NCBI RefSeq assembly: GCF_019207025.1
Contig: NZ_JAEEGC010000035.1
Location: forward strand, 1-64,000
Origin: Clostridium thailandense
GTDB taxonomy: Bacteria; Bacillota; Clostridia; Clostridiales; Clostridiaceae
DNA length: 64,000 nucleotides
Direction: 5' to 3'
The notes under the pieces were generated by a model. It saw nothing but the letters and a program-made list of their open reading frames with translations. It ran no database searches and had not been told where the DNA came from. A program made the position numbers and the translations under genes. Below are positions 17,730 to 26,853 of this stretch, piece after piece; within the stretch, counting starts at the first letter, position 1; each line of letters starts with the position of its first letter.

Positions 17730-19043
17730 ATGAAAAAAGAACTTAGAATATTAATAGTTATATTTATATGCTTGATGATTGGTTTTCTATTTAGCTTAAA
17801 AGTTACAGAGGAACAAAACGATAAGAATTTAATTCAAAACTATACATACTCATCACAAAATAGCGTGGATAAAGACAACTATATTGCAAAACCATCGGAA
17901 AAAGCTATTGAGTATCAAAATAAGAAAGTAGCAGTTTGGGTTACGAGAATAATCTTAAGTATAGCTATTCCTGCTCTTTTTTTATTCACTGGATTTTCAA
18001 GCAGGATAAGAAACTATATACAAAATAGGAGCAGAATATTTTTATTTATTATCATTGCTTACTTTATTTTATATTATGCAATAAGCACATTAATATCACT
18101 TCCTTTAGACTATTATAGTGGTTATATACTGAAGCATTTATATGGTTTATCAAATCAAACTTTTGCTAAATGGTTTGAAGATTATCTAAAAAGTTTTGTT
18201 ATTACTTTGATCGCCGGGTCATTATTTATATGGATACCTTATGTATTGATTAAAAAATCACCATCTCATTGGTGGTTGTATTTAGGGATGCTTTTAATAC
18301 CAGTTATGTTTTTTGTTACATTAATTTCTCCGGTTTATATTGATCCTATTTTTAACAAATATGAAAAAATGCAGGATTCAAATTTAGAAAATAAAATTTA
18401 TGAAGAAATAAATAGAACCACAATTGAAAACTGTAAAGTTTATCAGGTAAATAAAAGTGTAGATACAAAAGAAATGAATGCATATATGACTGGGGTTTTT
18501 AATACCAAGAGAATAGTACTATGGGATACTACTATTAAAAATCTTAATCAAAGAGAGATACTTGGTATTGTAGCGCACGAAATGGGACATTATCTAATGG
18601 GGCATGTTTGGAAGGCTATAATTTTTGCAGGAGTATCTTCTATATTTATTCTTTATTTAATAAACGGAAGCGCTCTTTGGATTATTAGCAAATCTGGAGG
18701 AATTTTTGGTTTTACTAAACTTCATGATATAGCAGCGCTTCCGTTAATAGTACTACTTCTAAATATTTTTATGTTTGCGTCTGCGCCAATATCTAATGCT
18801 TATTCCAGATATACGGAGAGAGAAGCGGATAGATTTGAACTAGAGCTTACAAAGGATAACGAAGCTACTTTATCTTCAACTATAAAACTTCATGAAGAAA
18901 GTCTAATATTGCCTACCACAGGTATTATATATAAGCTATGGAATTATGACCATCCAACATTTCAAGAAAGGGTAGAATTTGCTAGTAAATATAAGCCATG
19001 GGAAGAGAATAAACCGCTTAAATATAAAAGATATATTAAGTAA
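17730..19043 (+). CDS. M48-family membrane metalloprotease
   Basis: 437 residues resembling Ste24/CAAX endopeptidases. It has several hydrophobic segments, the zinc motif HEMGHYLMGH (about 282-291) and the third ligand region YTEREADRFELELT further on. An N-terminal helix precedes a roughly 50-residue extracytoplasmic segment. Bacterial relatives cleave misfolded or membrane proteins. SD GGAGGATT. It seems monocistronic. Confidence 0.83.
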   Translation: MKKELRILIVIFICLMIGFLFSLKVTEEQNDKNLIQNYTYSSQNSVDKDNYIAKPSEKAIEYQNKKVAVWVTRIILSIAIPALFLFTGFSSRIRNYIQNRSRIFLFIIIAYFILYYAISTLISLPLDYYSGYILKHLYGLSNQTFAKWFEDYLKSFVITLIAGSLFIWIPYVLIKKSPSHWWLYLGMLLIPVMFFVTLISPVYIDPIFNKYEKMQDSNLENKIYEEINRTTIENCKVYQVNKSVDTKEMNAYMTGVFNTKRIVLWDTTIKNLNQREILGIVAHEMGHYLMGHVWKAIIFAGVSSIFILYLINGSALWIISKSGGIFGFTKLHDIAALPLIVLLLNIFMFASAPISNAYSRYTEREADRFELELTKDNEATLSSTIKLHEESLILPTTGIIYKLWNYDHPTFQERVEFASKYKPWEENKPLKYKRYIK

Positions 19044-19216
19044 AAATTCTGCATATTATACTAACATCAAATTACTGTTTTTTTGGTAGATATCGTAATA
19101 ATTTGTGGTATAATTTACAATATAAAGATAGCTGGCTAAAGTTAAGATTTAATTTTAATATCGGCTGAGGATGTCTATGGACTTATTATATGAACTTATG
19201 GATTGGAGGATGAAGT

Positions 19217-19912
19217 GTGAAAATAGCAGTAATTTCGGACATACACGGTAATGTAGAGGCTTTAAAAACTGCATTAGAAAATATTGAAGAAAAAAAAGTG
19301 GATACAATAATATGCTTAGGAGATTTAGTTGGATATGGTCCTTATCCTAATGAAGTAGTTGAAATTATAAAATCAAAAAAAATAATGAATATACTAGGAA
19401 ATTATGATGCTGCGGTATTAGAAGAAAAATTTAACTATATAAGAGATAACGAGGTTAATAAATTTTGTATGCCTTGGGCAGCGAAGGAATTAAGTGCAGA
19501 AAATAAGTCTTATCTAAGATCACTTCCAAGGCAGGTTATTTTGAAATATGAAAATAAAAAAATATATTTTGTTCATGGAAGTGTGAGGTCAATAAACGAA
19601 TATTTGAAAGAGGGATGTACAGAAGCCGAAGAAGTCATGAATACATTTGATGGCGATATTTTAGTTTGTGCCCATACTCATATACCCTATGAAAGATTTT
19701 ATAATGGAAAGCTTTTACTAAATGATGGTAGTGTTGGAAAGCCTAAGATTGGCAGACCTAATGGCACATATTTAATAATAAGTGTAGATAAGGATACTAT
19801 AGAGACTGATATAGTTGAATTTACATATGATTATGAAAAAACAGCAAAGGATATGGAGGAAAAGAAAATACATCCTAGCTGTATAAAAAATATAAGAACA
19901 GGAATAGAATAA
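19217..19912 (+). CDS. Calcineurin-like metallophosphoesterase
   Basis: 231 residues with the dimetal motifs DIHGN (about 8-12), GDLVGYGPYPNEV, GNYDAA (Asn-Tyr-Asp instead of the usual GNHE), VHGS and AHTHIPYERF, ending in NDGSVGKPKIGRP. This arrangement is seen in small bacterial phosphodiesterases of the YfcE/DR1281-like group. Substrate unknown. GTG start 19217, SD GGAGGATG. The next gene follows after 16 bases, suggesting co-transcription. Confidence 0.85.
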   Translation: MKIAVISDIHGNVEALKTALENIEEKKVDTIICLGDLVGYGPYPNEVVEIIKSKKIMNILGNYDAAVLEEKFNYIRDNEVNKFCMPWAAKELSAENKSYLRSLPRQVILKYENKKIYFVHGSVRSINEYLKEGCTEAEEVMNTFDGDILVCAHTHIPYERFYNGKLLLNDGSVGKPKIGRPNGTYLIISVDKDTIETDIVEFTYDYEKTAKDMEEKKIHPSCIKNIRTGIE

Positions 19913-19928
19913 ACTTGGAGGGAACAAT

Positions 19929-20258
19929 ATGGAGGAGAATAAAAATTTTAAAGGCCTTTATATGAATATTACTTTGTCGGAGGACAGACTAAGAATATCT
20001 CAAAATAAGGGGTACCTTAATAAAGCAGTAGAAGATGTTTATGAAGAGGTAATGATTGAGGATATAGATTTAAATCATGTGGAGTTTTCTCCAGCAAGAT
20101 CAATGATAATTCAAGGATACTTAATTATTCCGTTAAAGAAAAAGTTAGTTCTTCCTAATATATTTAAAGGAAAGGTTACTGAAATAAAAATATGGTTTAA
20201 AAGAGATGGAAATGAACCTTTCGAAGAATTGAGAGAGCTTTTAATGGCAATGAGATAG
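19929..20258 (+). CDS. Small hypothetical protein
   Basis: A 109-residue soluble protein that I do not recognise. It is acidic in the middle (EEVMIEDIDLNHVEF) with beta-strand-like stretches (IIQGYLIIPL, VTEIKIWF) and a final helix (FEELRELLMAM). A fold of the PH-like or bacterial SHOCT/PH type is possible but unproven. It follows the metallophosphoesterase closely (SD TTGGAGGG) and ends at a terminator. A decayed second copy of its last quarter plus the terminator lies at 23022-23136, on the other side of cooS. Confidence 0.7.
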   Translation: MEENKNFKGLYMNITLSEDRLRISQNKGYLNKAVEDVYEEVMIEDIDLNHVEFSPARSMIIQGYLIIPLKKKLVLPNIFKGKVTEIKIWFKRDGNEPFEELRELLMAMR

Positions 20259-20262
20259 AACG

Positions 20263-20302
20263 AAAAGGCAGAGAAATAATATATTTCTACTGCCTTTTTT
20301 AT
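20263..20302 (+). terminator. Terminator after the hypothetical gene
   Basis: Stem AAAAGGCAG ... CTGCCTTTTT with an AT-rich inner stem (GAAATA/ATTTC) and a T-tract. Its sequence is clearly related to the terminator at 23101-23136. It also lies at the 3' side of cooS and could stop readthrough on the minus strand. Confidence 0.8.
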
Positions 20303-20317
20303 ATGAAGATACTATTT

Positions 20318-22210
20318 TTAGATGTTTATTTTCTTACGTTTTGCTTCTATTCGTTCAAGCATTTGTTCCGCTGCTTTTTGTGGATCAGTTTCTACATAGA
20401 ATTTAGCACCGTAGTCTTCTTCCATCTTATTTAATAAGTAATCCATAGCAAATGGGGAACCTGTTACAGGAGGAACAATTCCCAGCCATGCATCTATACC
20501 ACTACCTACAACGTAAGTTCCTATAGCTACAGCTTTTTCTGACATCCATTCTGGAGCTGCACCAACTACTGGTAAGTCACTGATATCAACATTTAAATGA
20601 TTTGCAAGTTCTCCAGCAAGTTGTAAGTTACGACTGATATCAACACATGAACCTTGGTGAAGAACTGGTGGAATACCAAGTAGACTGCATACAGTTTTTA
20701 GTCCAGGACCAGCTAGTTCTTTTGCTTCTGGTAACATTAAACCAGCTTTAGCTGCTGCATGAGCGGCACAACCAGTAACAATTATTATTACATCATGAGC
20801 AATTAGATATTTCATCATTTCTACATGACATGTATCATGTGGATTTTTTGGATTATTACAACCAACAATGGCAGCAGCACCTCTGATAGTACCAGATAGT
20901 ATAACATCTGCAAGAGGTTTAACCGTTTGCATTGGGTCTATTTGTGAATTAACAACTTTGTCAAGACCATCCACTATAGCCTCTGTGCTAAATCCAACTA
21001 AAGCTTCACATTTTTCATTAGGAATTAAAACATTATCTCTATTTCTATTCTTATAATTTAGTATAGCTTCTCTTATTATTTCTTTTGCAGAGTCATATGG
21101 TCTGTCCTCTTCGAATTCAATAAATGTTGAATCTGTTATATGAGCTTTTGGTGAAGTTGTTATAAATTTAGTATGATATGATTTGGAAAGTCTTGCAAGT
21201 GCTGGCATTATACATTGAACATCAACTATTAAAGCTTCAACTGCACCTGTTACTACTGCAAGCTCTTGTTGCAGGAAGTTTCCTGCCATTTTAATACCAT
21301 GTCTCATAGTTATTTCATTTCCTGTACAACACATACCACAAACATTTATTCCATCTGCTCCTTCAGCCTTTGCAAGAGCAATAAGTTCAGGATCTTCAGC
21401 AGCTGCTACAATTGATTCTGAAAGTGATGGTTCGTGACCATGCAATATAATATTAACTTGATTATCCTCTAATACACCTAAATTAGCTTCAGTTTGTACT
21501 GGTGATGGAGTTTTAAATAAAATATCACTAATTTCGGTTGCAATATAAGAACCACCCCATCCATCTGCAAGGGATGCCCTCATTGCCATATCATAAAGAT
21601 TTTTTGCATCTCCTGAACATCCAATATGAGTTGAGTGCATTACACTAACTATATCTCTATCAATTGATCTTGGGGTTACACCAAGTTTGTCCCAAAGTTC
21701 TCTTCTTTTTTTAGGTAAAGCTTTTGAGAAAATCAAGTTTCCACGAGGTTTACCAAACTCATTTAAGGCAGCATCAGCTATATCGTGAGCCACATCATAA
21801 ACATCTCTTCCACAAGTCTCAATACTATATTTGTTAGCAACAGCCATAAGTTTTTTTTCATCTCTTATCTGTATTTGTCCGTCTCTTGATGCATTTTCAA
21901 GATAAAGAACTAGGGATCTACCGTGATCAGAGTGAGCTGCGGAACCGGCTGCACACATTCTTGCGAAGTTTCTTGCAACTATAACATCTGCTGTAGCTCC
22001 ACAAATACCTCTTTCTACACCTTTTCCTGGAACTGGGCTTACTCTACAAGGTCCCATAGCGCAGTTTCTGCAGCATACACCTGCTGATCCGAAACCGCAT
22101 GGTGTCTTCATAGCTTCCTTTCTATCCCAGGCAGTTTCTACACCATCTTTTTTTGCTTTTTCAAGAAGTTGATCTTGAGCTGATTTTATTAGTAATCCTC
22201 TGTCTTCCAT
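20318..22210 (-). CDS. cooS: Monofunctional anaerobic CO dehydrogenase
   Basis: A 630-residue Ni-Fe-S carbon monoxide dehydrogenase (CooS), oxidising CO to CO2 and passing electrons to ferredoxin. The N-terminal B/D-cluster cysteines lie in TPCGFGSAGVCCRNCAMGPCRV. Later cysteines of the active-site C-cluster region include HIGCSGD, CGMCCTGNE, GCNNPKNPHDTC and GCAAHAAAK. Length is normal. The usual helpers cooC or cooF and the acetyl-CoA synthase genes are not beside it. It may act as a scavenging or redox-balancing enzyme, or serve a Wood-Ljungdahl cluster elsewhere. SD GGAGGG. Upstream is a 500-base gap. Confidence 0.95.
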   Translation of the reverse strand: MEDRGLLIKSAQDQLLEKAKKDGVETAWDRKEAMKTPCGFGSAGVCCRNCAMGPCRVSPVPGKGVERGICGATADVIVARNFARMCAAGSAAHSDHGRSLVLYLENASRDGQIQIRDEKKLMAVANKYSIETCGRDVYDVAHDIADAALNEFGKPRGNLIFSKALPKKRRELWDKLGVTPRSIDRDIVSVMHSTHIGCSGDAKNLYDMAMRASLADGWGGSYIATEISDILFKTPSPVQTEANLGVLEDNQVNIILHGHEPSLSESIVAAAEDPELIALAKAEGADGINVCGMCCTGNEITMRHGIKMAGNFLQQELAVVTGAVEALIVDVQCIMPALARLSKSYHTKFITTSPKAHITDSTFIEFEEDRPYDSAKEIIREAILNYKNRNRDNVLIPNEKCEALVGFSTEAIVDGLDKVVNSQIDPMQTVKPLADVILSGTIRGAAAIVGCNNPKNPHDTCHVEMMKYLIAHDVIIIVTGCAAHAAAKAGLMLPEAKELAGPGLKTVCSLLGIPPVLHQGSCVDISRNLQLAGELANHLNVDISDLPVVGAAPEWMSEKAVAIGTYVVGSGIDAWLGIVPPVTGSPFAMDYLLNKMEEDYGAKFYVETDPQKAAEQMLERIEAKRKKINI

Positions 22211-22608
22211 TGATAAAACACCCTCCTTATTTTACAATGTTTAATTATTTAGAAAGTTTATTATAAGTTATGCAATTGTAAGTCATGCAGATATTTAACT
22301 TAAATTAAAGTTATTTGTTTAATACAGTTAAAAAATTAACATGCAGGGGTAAAAATAACATTCCCTTAACCAAGGAAAGCATGCTAAAATTAGGGTTTTA
22401 GGTAATTTCAAGGTCATGGAAGGAATCCTATAGAATTCACTTTCCTATCCATCAGTTATTAGAAATTATTACATAAGAGACTAAAGTGAACTATGCAACA
22501 ATTGATAGATAATACTCAAAATTTCTACTTTACCTGTGACGATAGGAGTGCTAGAACTACCCCCAATGTGTTCACAAATAAATTATACAACAGATATTTA
22601 TTTTTGAT
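22211..22608. other. Non-coding region upstream of cooS
   Basis: I find no convincing gene. On the minus strand a TATAAT (in ACTTATAATAAAC) occurs about 50 bases before cooS, with only a weak -35. An imperfect hairpin (ATGGAAGGAA ... TTTCCTATCCAT, about 22418-22453) and the palindrome CCTTAACCAAGG are present. Nothing matches a riboswitch class I know. Confidence 0.4.
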
Positions 22609-22648
22609 AAACAACTTGAATTTATTGGTATACAACTAAAAGTTGTTT
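22609..22648. promoter_or_regulatory. Operator-like inverted repeat before LysR remnant
   Basis: Perfect arms AAACAACTT (22609-22617) and AAGTTGTTT (22640-22648). Related half-sites are ACAACT at 22632 and AACAACTTGACA near 22667. This is plausibly the binding region of the now truncated LysR regulator that starts 70 bases downstream. Confidence 0.45.
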
Positions 22649-22718
22649 ACAATAGATAATAATTTAACAACTTGACATAATTAAGACATAAGTGATATAG
22701 AAAGGAGAGTTTACTGAA

Positions 22719-22802
22719 TTGGACATCAAACAATTAAAATATTTCTTGCAAGTTTGTAAATATAAAAGTTTTTCAAAAGCTGCTAAAGAAATCTACATTT
22801 AA
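22719..22802 (+). pseudogene. LysR-family regulator remnant
   Basis: From TTG 22719 (SD AAAGGAGAG at 22701-22709) the first 27 codons read MDIKQLKYFLQVCKYKSFSK followed by AAKEIYI. This is an unmistakable start of a LysR helix-turn-helix; it then stops at 22800-22802. The following 200 bases contain no continuation. The gene lost everything beyond the recognition helix. Confidence 0.8.
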
Positions 22803-23021
22803 CGAGAAAGATTTTAACTATACTACTATTAAGACACAATTTCCTTTAGCAAAGATATTTACAAATTATATAATAAATCATTAGCTGAGGAGCTGCTTTT
22901 AATTTTAAAAGAATAATAATGGAAATTTATTTATGAGGGATTTACTATTTGAAGTATGTTAAGAAATAAATTAAGAAGTTATAGGATCTTTAATAGAAAA
23001 AAATATTGGCTTGCATGATAA

Positions 23022-23096
23022 ATAGATGTATGGCTTAAGAAAGATGAAAATGAAACTTTTGAAGAAACAAAGGGTATTTTGATGATAATGATATAA
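23022..23096 (+). pseudogene. Remnant copy of the 109-residue hypothetical gene
   Basis: The open stretch reads IDVWLKKDENETFEETKG then ILMIMI, stop. It aligns without gaps to the last 25 codons of the gene at 19929 (IKIWFKRDGNEPFEELRE then LLMAMR, stop). DNA similarity continues through the stop into the terminator. Everything upstream of this tail (22803-23021) is AT-rich and shows no intact frame. Confidence 0.75.
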
Positions 23097-23100
23097 AATA

Positions 23101-23138
23101 AACAGGCAGAGAAAAATGCTTCTAATGCCTGTTTTATG
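23101..23138. terminator. Terminator, relative of the one at 20263
   Basis: Arms AACAGGCA and TGCCTGTT around GAGAAAAATGCTTCTAA, followed by TTATG. Homologous to the terminator of the 109-residue gene. It is placed between the remnant and the convergent chemoreceptor gene, which it can also terminate. Confidence 0.7.
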
Positions 23139-23151
23139 ATACTAGAATATT

Positions 23152-25395
23152 TTATCGTTTAATAGTATGGTTTTTACCAAATATATCTACATAGTTGCCT
23201 TTTAGATCAAGAAAAATTTTCTGAGCAGCACTAGATAATTCTTTTGGGATGATAAGGTCAAATTTGCGGCATATTTCTTCATGTATAAGTAAATTAAATA
23301 TTTTAACATAACTCATCTTCATTTGATTAGGATTTGTACCTTTTAATATTTTTATTGCAATATTCTCTACTGAATCCCTTGCTTCTCTTGTTAAATCCAT
23401 AGAATAATTAGCAATAGAATATCCATCAACGATAGTGCAATCCCAGAATGAAAATGATGGTTTGATTCTATTATTAAATTCCCAAGCAAACATATCTGCT
23501 GTATTTTTTTCTGGATGATTTGAACTTTTAGCTTCACCAGCCATAAGACCCATTTGTATAAATGAAACTTCATCATCATCATTATATTTTTTTATTAGTT
23601 CTTGTTGCTCTTCAATGTATTTTACAACATGGAAAGCTTTCAATTGTAAATTTGCATCTGCAAAGGCTCCTCTAATTTCATTTTCATTATCAAATACACC
23701 AGGAACAGTGATAAATACACCTTTTCCTTTAGAAAGAGAATCTCCTGTACTTTTGTTTTTAAAAGAATGATACATATTTAAACATTTAATTAAATGCTGA
23801 CGTTGTATTTCTATTTTTTTTCCTATAATATTTTGATAAATTGGTTGGTTATTTTTATCAGCAAATTTATCAGCAAACAAACTCAATACGATAGGCGCTT
23901 TAGTTTTATTTGCTACATGTATAAGAACATTATCCATCATAAATCTTTCTGGACGTATAAAAATTAAGCAACCATCAAAATTTTTAATTTTATTAATAAA
24001 TTCTTCACTTCTTGTGGCATCACCTTGCATTGAGAGTCTTTCGATATTTGAATAACCATAAGACCTAAATACAAATTCTGCTTCATCCATTTCATCTTTT
24101 ATCCACCATGTATCAATTTCATCAATCATTAATATTTTCTTATCTGAACGATTAGTTTTATAATCCATTGTAATTCTTGCTAAATCTTTAAGTGATTCTT
24201 TAACTTTTACAATTTTTATATCCAAATCCTTAAATACTTCAACTTGTTGGTTTATTTTCTTAGACGCTTCTGACGAGTCAGAGGCAATAATTAGTGTCGT
24301 TCTTCCAACATCATTTATTGCTTCGGATATTTGGTTAATTTGATTTATCTGAACATCAGATGTGGTTAAAATTTGCTTCATACTCTTTTCAACATTCTCC
24401 ATATTTGTGAATATATTTTCTATGTTTTCTGCTAATTGGTTGATACTATAAATTTGCTCACTCATTCTTTCCTGGCTATTATTCATTTGTGCTACAACAG
24501 AACTTGTTTTATCTGAAATTTGTTTTACAATTAGTTTAGCTTGAATTGCAGATCCATTAGATATATTTGCTAGTTTTTTGATTTCTTCAGCAACTACTGC
24601 AAAACCTCGTCCTGCTTCTCCAGCTCTTGCTGCTTCAATAGAAGCATTCAGTGATAGCAAATCTGTTTGCTGTCCGATGGATTCAATAGCTGATAACATA
24701 TCTCCAATATCTGTTGCTGAAGCTGCTAAATCATGAATGGAGTTAACTGCACTAACTAATAGTTCAGAAAATTCACTCACACTAATTTTCATCTCTTCAG
24801 CAAAATATTTTCCGTTTTGTGATACTTCCATAGCTTGCCTAGAAATGGAATCTGTAAGTCCAATTTCTTTTCCGATAAATTGAAATGCGCGTACCAGTTC
24901 ATCAATACTTGCCACCACTTCTTCAACAGCAGCGGATGTGCTTTCATTACCATTTGCTAAATTTTCAATGAATAAACTAAGATTATTAATTTCGCTAAGA
25001 ATAACCTCTGATGATCGCGTAATGCTTTCACCTGTTTTTATTACATCTGTTGATTGAGTTGTTAGCTGGTTAACTAAAGTATTCAATTTAATGTGAATTT
25101 TTTTGATCTGATTTCCTAAGTGACCAAGTTCATCATTCTCATCAATAGTAAATTCTGTTTGAAGGTCGCCACTTAGAAGTTTATTTACATATTCACTTAT
25201 TCTTACAATTGGTCTTGTGATTATTATATATAATACATAGGATATCGCTAGCGATATTGTAAAGAAAATTCCTATTGGAATTATAATTGTAATTTGTGAT
25301 AACAACCGTGCTGCAAAAATAGCGCTTGTTGATATAATGGTTAAAACAAAAAAGAAAATTAAAAACATTTTTTTTACTTTAATTTTTTCTGACAT
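23152..25395 (-). CDS. Chemoreceptor with cytosolic binding-protein-like C-terminus
   Basis: 747 residues. Two hydrophobic helices (about 8-30 and 33-55) are separated by only a few residues, so there is no extracellular sensor domain. A HAMP segment follows (about 55-105), then a methyl-accepting signalling domain whose hairpin tip contains [20 protein letters not shown]. After about residue 420 comes a 320-residue cytosolic domain ([14 protein letters not shown] ... [19 protein letters not shown] ... [11 protein letters not shown]). It resembles the ABC_sub_bind type of periplasmic-binding fold rather than any common chemoreceptor tail. It probably senses an internal ligand and signals to CheA/CheW. 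SD AGGAG. The gene is monocistronic. Confidence 0.85.
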   Translation of the reverse strand: MSEKIKVKKMFLIFFFVLTIISTSAIFAARLLSQITIIIPIGIFFTISLAISYVLYIIITRPIVRISEYVNKLLSGDLQTEFTIDENDELGHLGNQIKKIHIKLNTLVNQLTTQSTDVIKTGESITRSSEVILSEINNLSLFIENLANGNESTSAAVEEVVASIDELVRAFQFIGKEIGLTDSISRQAMEVSQNGKYFAEEMKISVSEFSELLVSAVNSIHDLAASATDIGDMLSAIESIGQQTDLLSLNASIEAARAGEAGRGFAVVAEEIKKLANISNGSAIQAKLIVKQISDKTSSVVAQMNNSQERMSEQIYSINQLAENIENIFTNMENVEKSMKQILTTSDVQINQINQISEAINDVGRTTLIIASDSSEASKKINQQVEVFKDLDIKIVKVKESLKDLARITMDYKTNRSDKKILMIDEIDTWWIKDEMDEAEFVFRSYGYSNIERLSMQGDATRSEEFINKIKNFDGCLIFIRPERFMMDNVLIHVANKTKAPIVLSLFADKFADKNNQPIYQNIIGKKIEIQRQHLIKCLNMYHSFKNKSTGDSLSKGKGVFITVPGVFDNENEIRGAFADANLQLKAFHVVKYIEEQQELIKKYNDDDEVSFIQMGLMAGEAKSSNHPEKNTADMFAWEFNNRIKPSFSFWDCTIVDGYSIANYSMDLTREARDSVENIAIKILKGTNPNQMKMSYVKIFNLLIHEEICRKFDLIIPKELSSAAQKIFLDLKGNYVDIFGKNHTIKR

Positions 25396-25647
25396 GATTC
25401 ATCTCCTTCTATAAAATATATTTTTTTTGGATACAGTAGATAAGATTTTGTCAAAGTTTTAAGATTAATTATAAAAAAACTAGAAATAATTAAGAAAGAT
25501 TTTAATATATTAAAGAATAAATGAATAAGAAAAGATTATAATTTGCAATTTTAAAAATTTTCAAATATCTTTCAATGTATTATTCTACATTACTATACAA
25601 AATTCCTCTTTTTTCTGTTTTGTTTAAAAATTTATAAATGAAATACT
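25396..25647. other. AT-rich gap upstream of chemoreceptor
   Basis: No gene seen. The region carries the chemoreceptor's ribosome binding site (AGAAGGAGATG on the minus strand) and long A/T runs; I could not identify a sigma-D or sigma-A promoter with confidence. Confidence 0.4.
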
Positions 25648-25694
25648 AAAAAACTCAACTTACACTACTTGGTAATGTGAGTTGAGTTTTTATA
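25648..25694 (-). terminator. Terminator of the aminotransferase operon
   Basis: Long stem AAAAACTCAACT(TACAC) / (ATGTG)AGTTGAGTTTTT around ACTTGGTA, with a U-tract on either strand. It lies 35 bases beyond the stop of the last minus-strand aminotransferase gene. Confidence 0.85.
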
Positions 25695-25726
25695 TTTAGT
25701 AATATAGGTAGAACTAAAGATTTTAA

Positions 25727-26833
25727 TTATTTTCTATAAAACTTCTTTATAGTATCACATACAAAATCTACTTCTTTTTCTGTTATTTCAGGATATATAG
25801 GAAGAGCGAGAATTTCCTGTGAAATCTTTTCTGCTACAGGGAAGTCACCTTTTTTATGTCCTAAATAGCTGAAACATTTTTGCATATGAAGAGGTATTGG
25901 ATAGTAAATGCTGTAGCCTATTTCATTTTCTTTTAAGAAGTCTGCAAGTTCATCTCTTTTTTCTGCTAATAAGTTAAATACATAATATACTGGGCTTTGA
26001 TCTCCTTTAATTTTAGGGAATCTTATATATTCACAGTCTGATAACTTATCAGTGTACCACTTAGCAACAGTTTCTCTCTTTTTGATAGCTTCATCTATGT
26101 ATTTTAATTTAACTGAAAGTACAGCTGCTTGCATTGAATCAAGTCTTGAATTATAGCCTATATAATCATAGTGATATTTTTTAGATGCACCATGAACTCT
26201 GAACATTTTAGTCATCTGAGCTAAGTTATCATCATTGGTAATTATCATACCACCATCACCATAGCCACCTAAAGTCTTTGTAGGGAAGAAAGAGAATATA
26301 CCCATATCACCAATAGTACCAGAGTGTTTGCCATGCCATCTCATACCAAAGGCTTCTGCAGCATCTTCTAGAACTCTTAAATTGTGTTTAGAAGCTACTT
26401 CCATTATTCTATCCATATTATTCATTTGAGAAAAAAGATGTATTGGTACTATACCTGCTGTGTTTGGAGTTATTTTCTCTTCTATTTTGTTTGTGTTTAT
26501 TTCAAAAGTTTCTTCATCAATATCTACAAAAACAGGCTTTGCGTTATGTTTTGCTATGCAGGAAGTTGATGCTAAAAATGTAAAAGGTGATGTAATAACT
26601 TCCTTGCCATCTGTAAAACCTAAAATATGTGAAGCAATTACTAGAGCATCTGTACCAGAAGCTACACCGATAGCGTGTTTAGCTCCAGTATATGCTTTAA
26701 TTTGTTCTTCAAGTTCTGTAACCTTGGGTCCTAATATAAAGCTTCCGCTTTCCACAACATCAAATATAGCCTTATTAAATTCTTCTTTTCTCTCTGAGTA
26801 TTCTCTTAAAGATGTATAAAAATTAACTTTCAT
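25727..26833 (-). CDS. DegT/DnrJ/EryC1/StrS-family aminotransferase (second)
   Basis: A 368-residue PLP aminotransferase of the nucleotide-sugar family. It has the substrate/PLP region ASGTDALVIA, the EDAAEAFG Asp that contacts the PLP ring, and the Schiff-base lysine in FFPTKTLGGYGDGG. The start is ATG 26833 behind GTGAGGT; the GTG 26848 is inside that ribosome site. Usual role: making amino sugars for polysaccharide or antibiotic. Here it is paired with a paralogue and a MerR-methyltransferase, without sugar-nucleotide genes nearby, so the substrate is open. Confidence 0.85.
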   Translation of the reverse strand: MKVNFYTSLREYSERKEEFNKAIFDVVESGSFILGPKVTELEEQIKAYTGAKHAIGVASGTDALVIASHILGFTDGKEVITSPFTFLASTSCIAKHNAKPVFVDIDEETFEINTNKIEEKITPNTAGIVPIHLFSQMNNMDRIMEVASKHNLRVLEDAAEAFGMRWHGKHSGTIGDMGIFSFFPTKTLGGYGDGGMIITNDDNLAQMTKMFRVHGASKKYHYDYIGYNSRLDSMQAAVLSVKLKYIDEAIKKRETVAKWYTDKLSDCEYIRFPKIKGDQSPVYYVFNLLAEKRDELADFLKENEIGYSIYYPIPLHMQKCFSYLGHKKGDFPVAEKISQEILALPIYPEITEKEVDFVCDTIKKFYRK

Positions 26834-26853
26834 ATTCAAGTACCTCACTTAAT

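Noticed and set aside
22493-22648. Possible 51-codon plus-strand ORF, and a minus-strand open stretch reading GGSSSTPIVTG, upstream of the LysR remnant
   Set aside because: Neither has a ribosome site or a recognisable family; one could be a gene remnant but the evidence is too thin.
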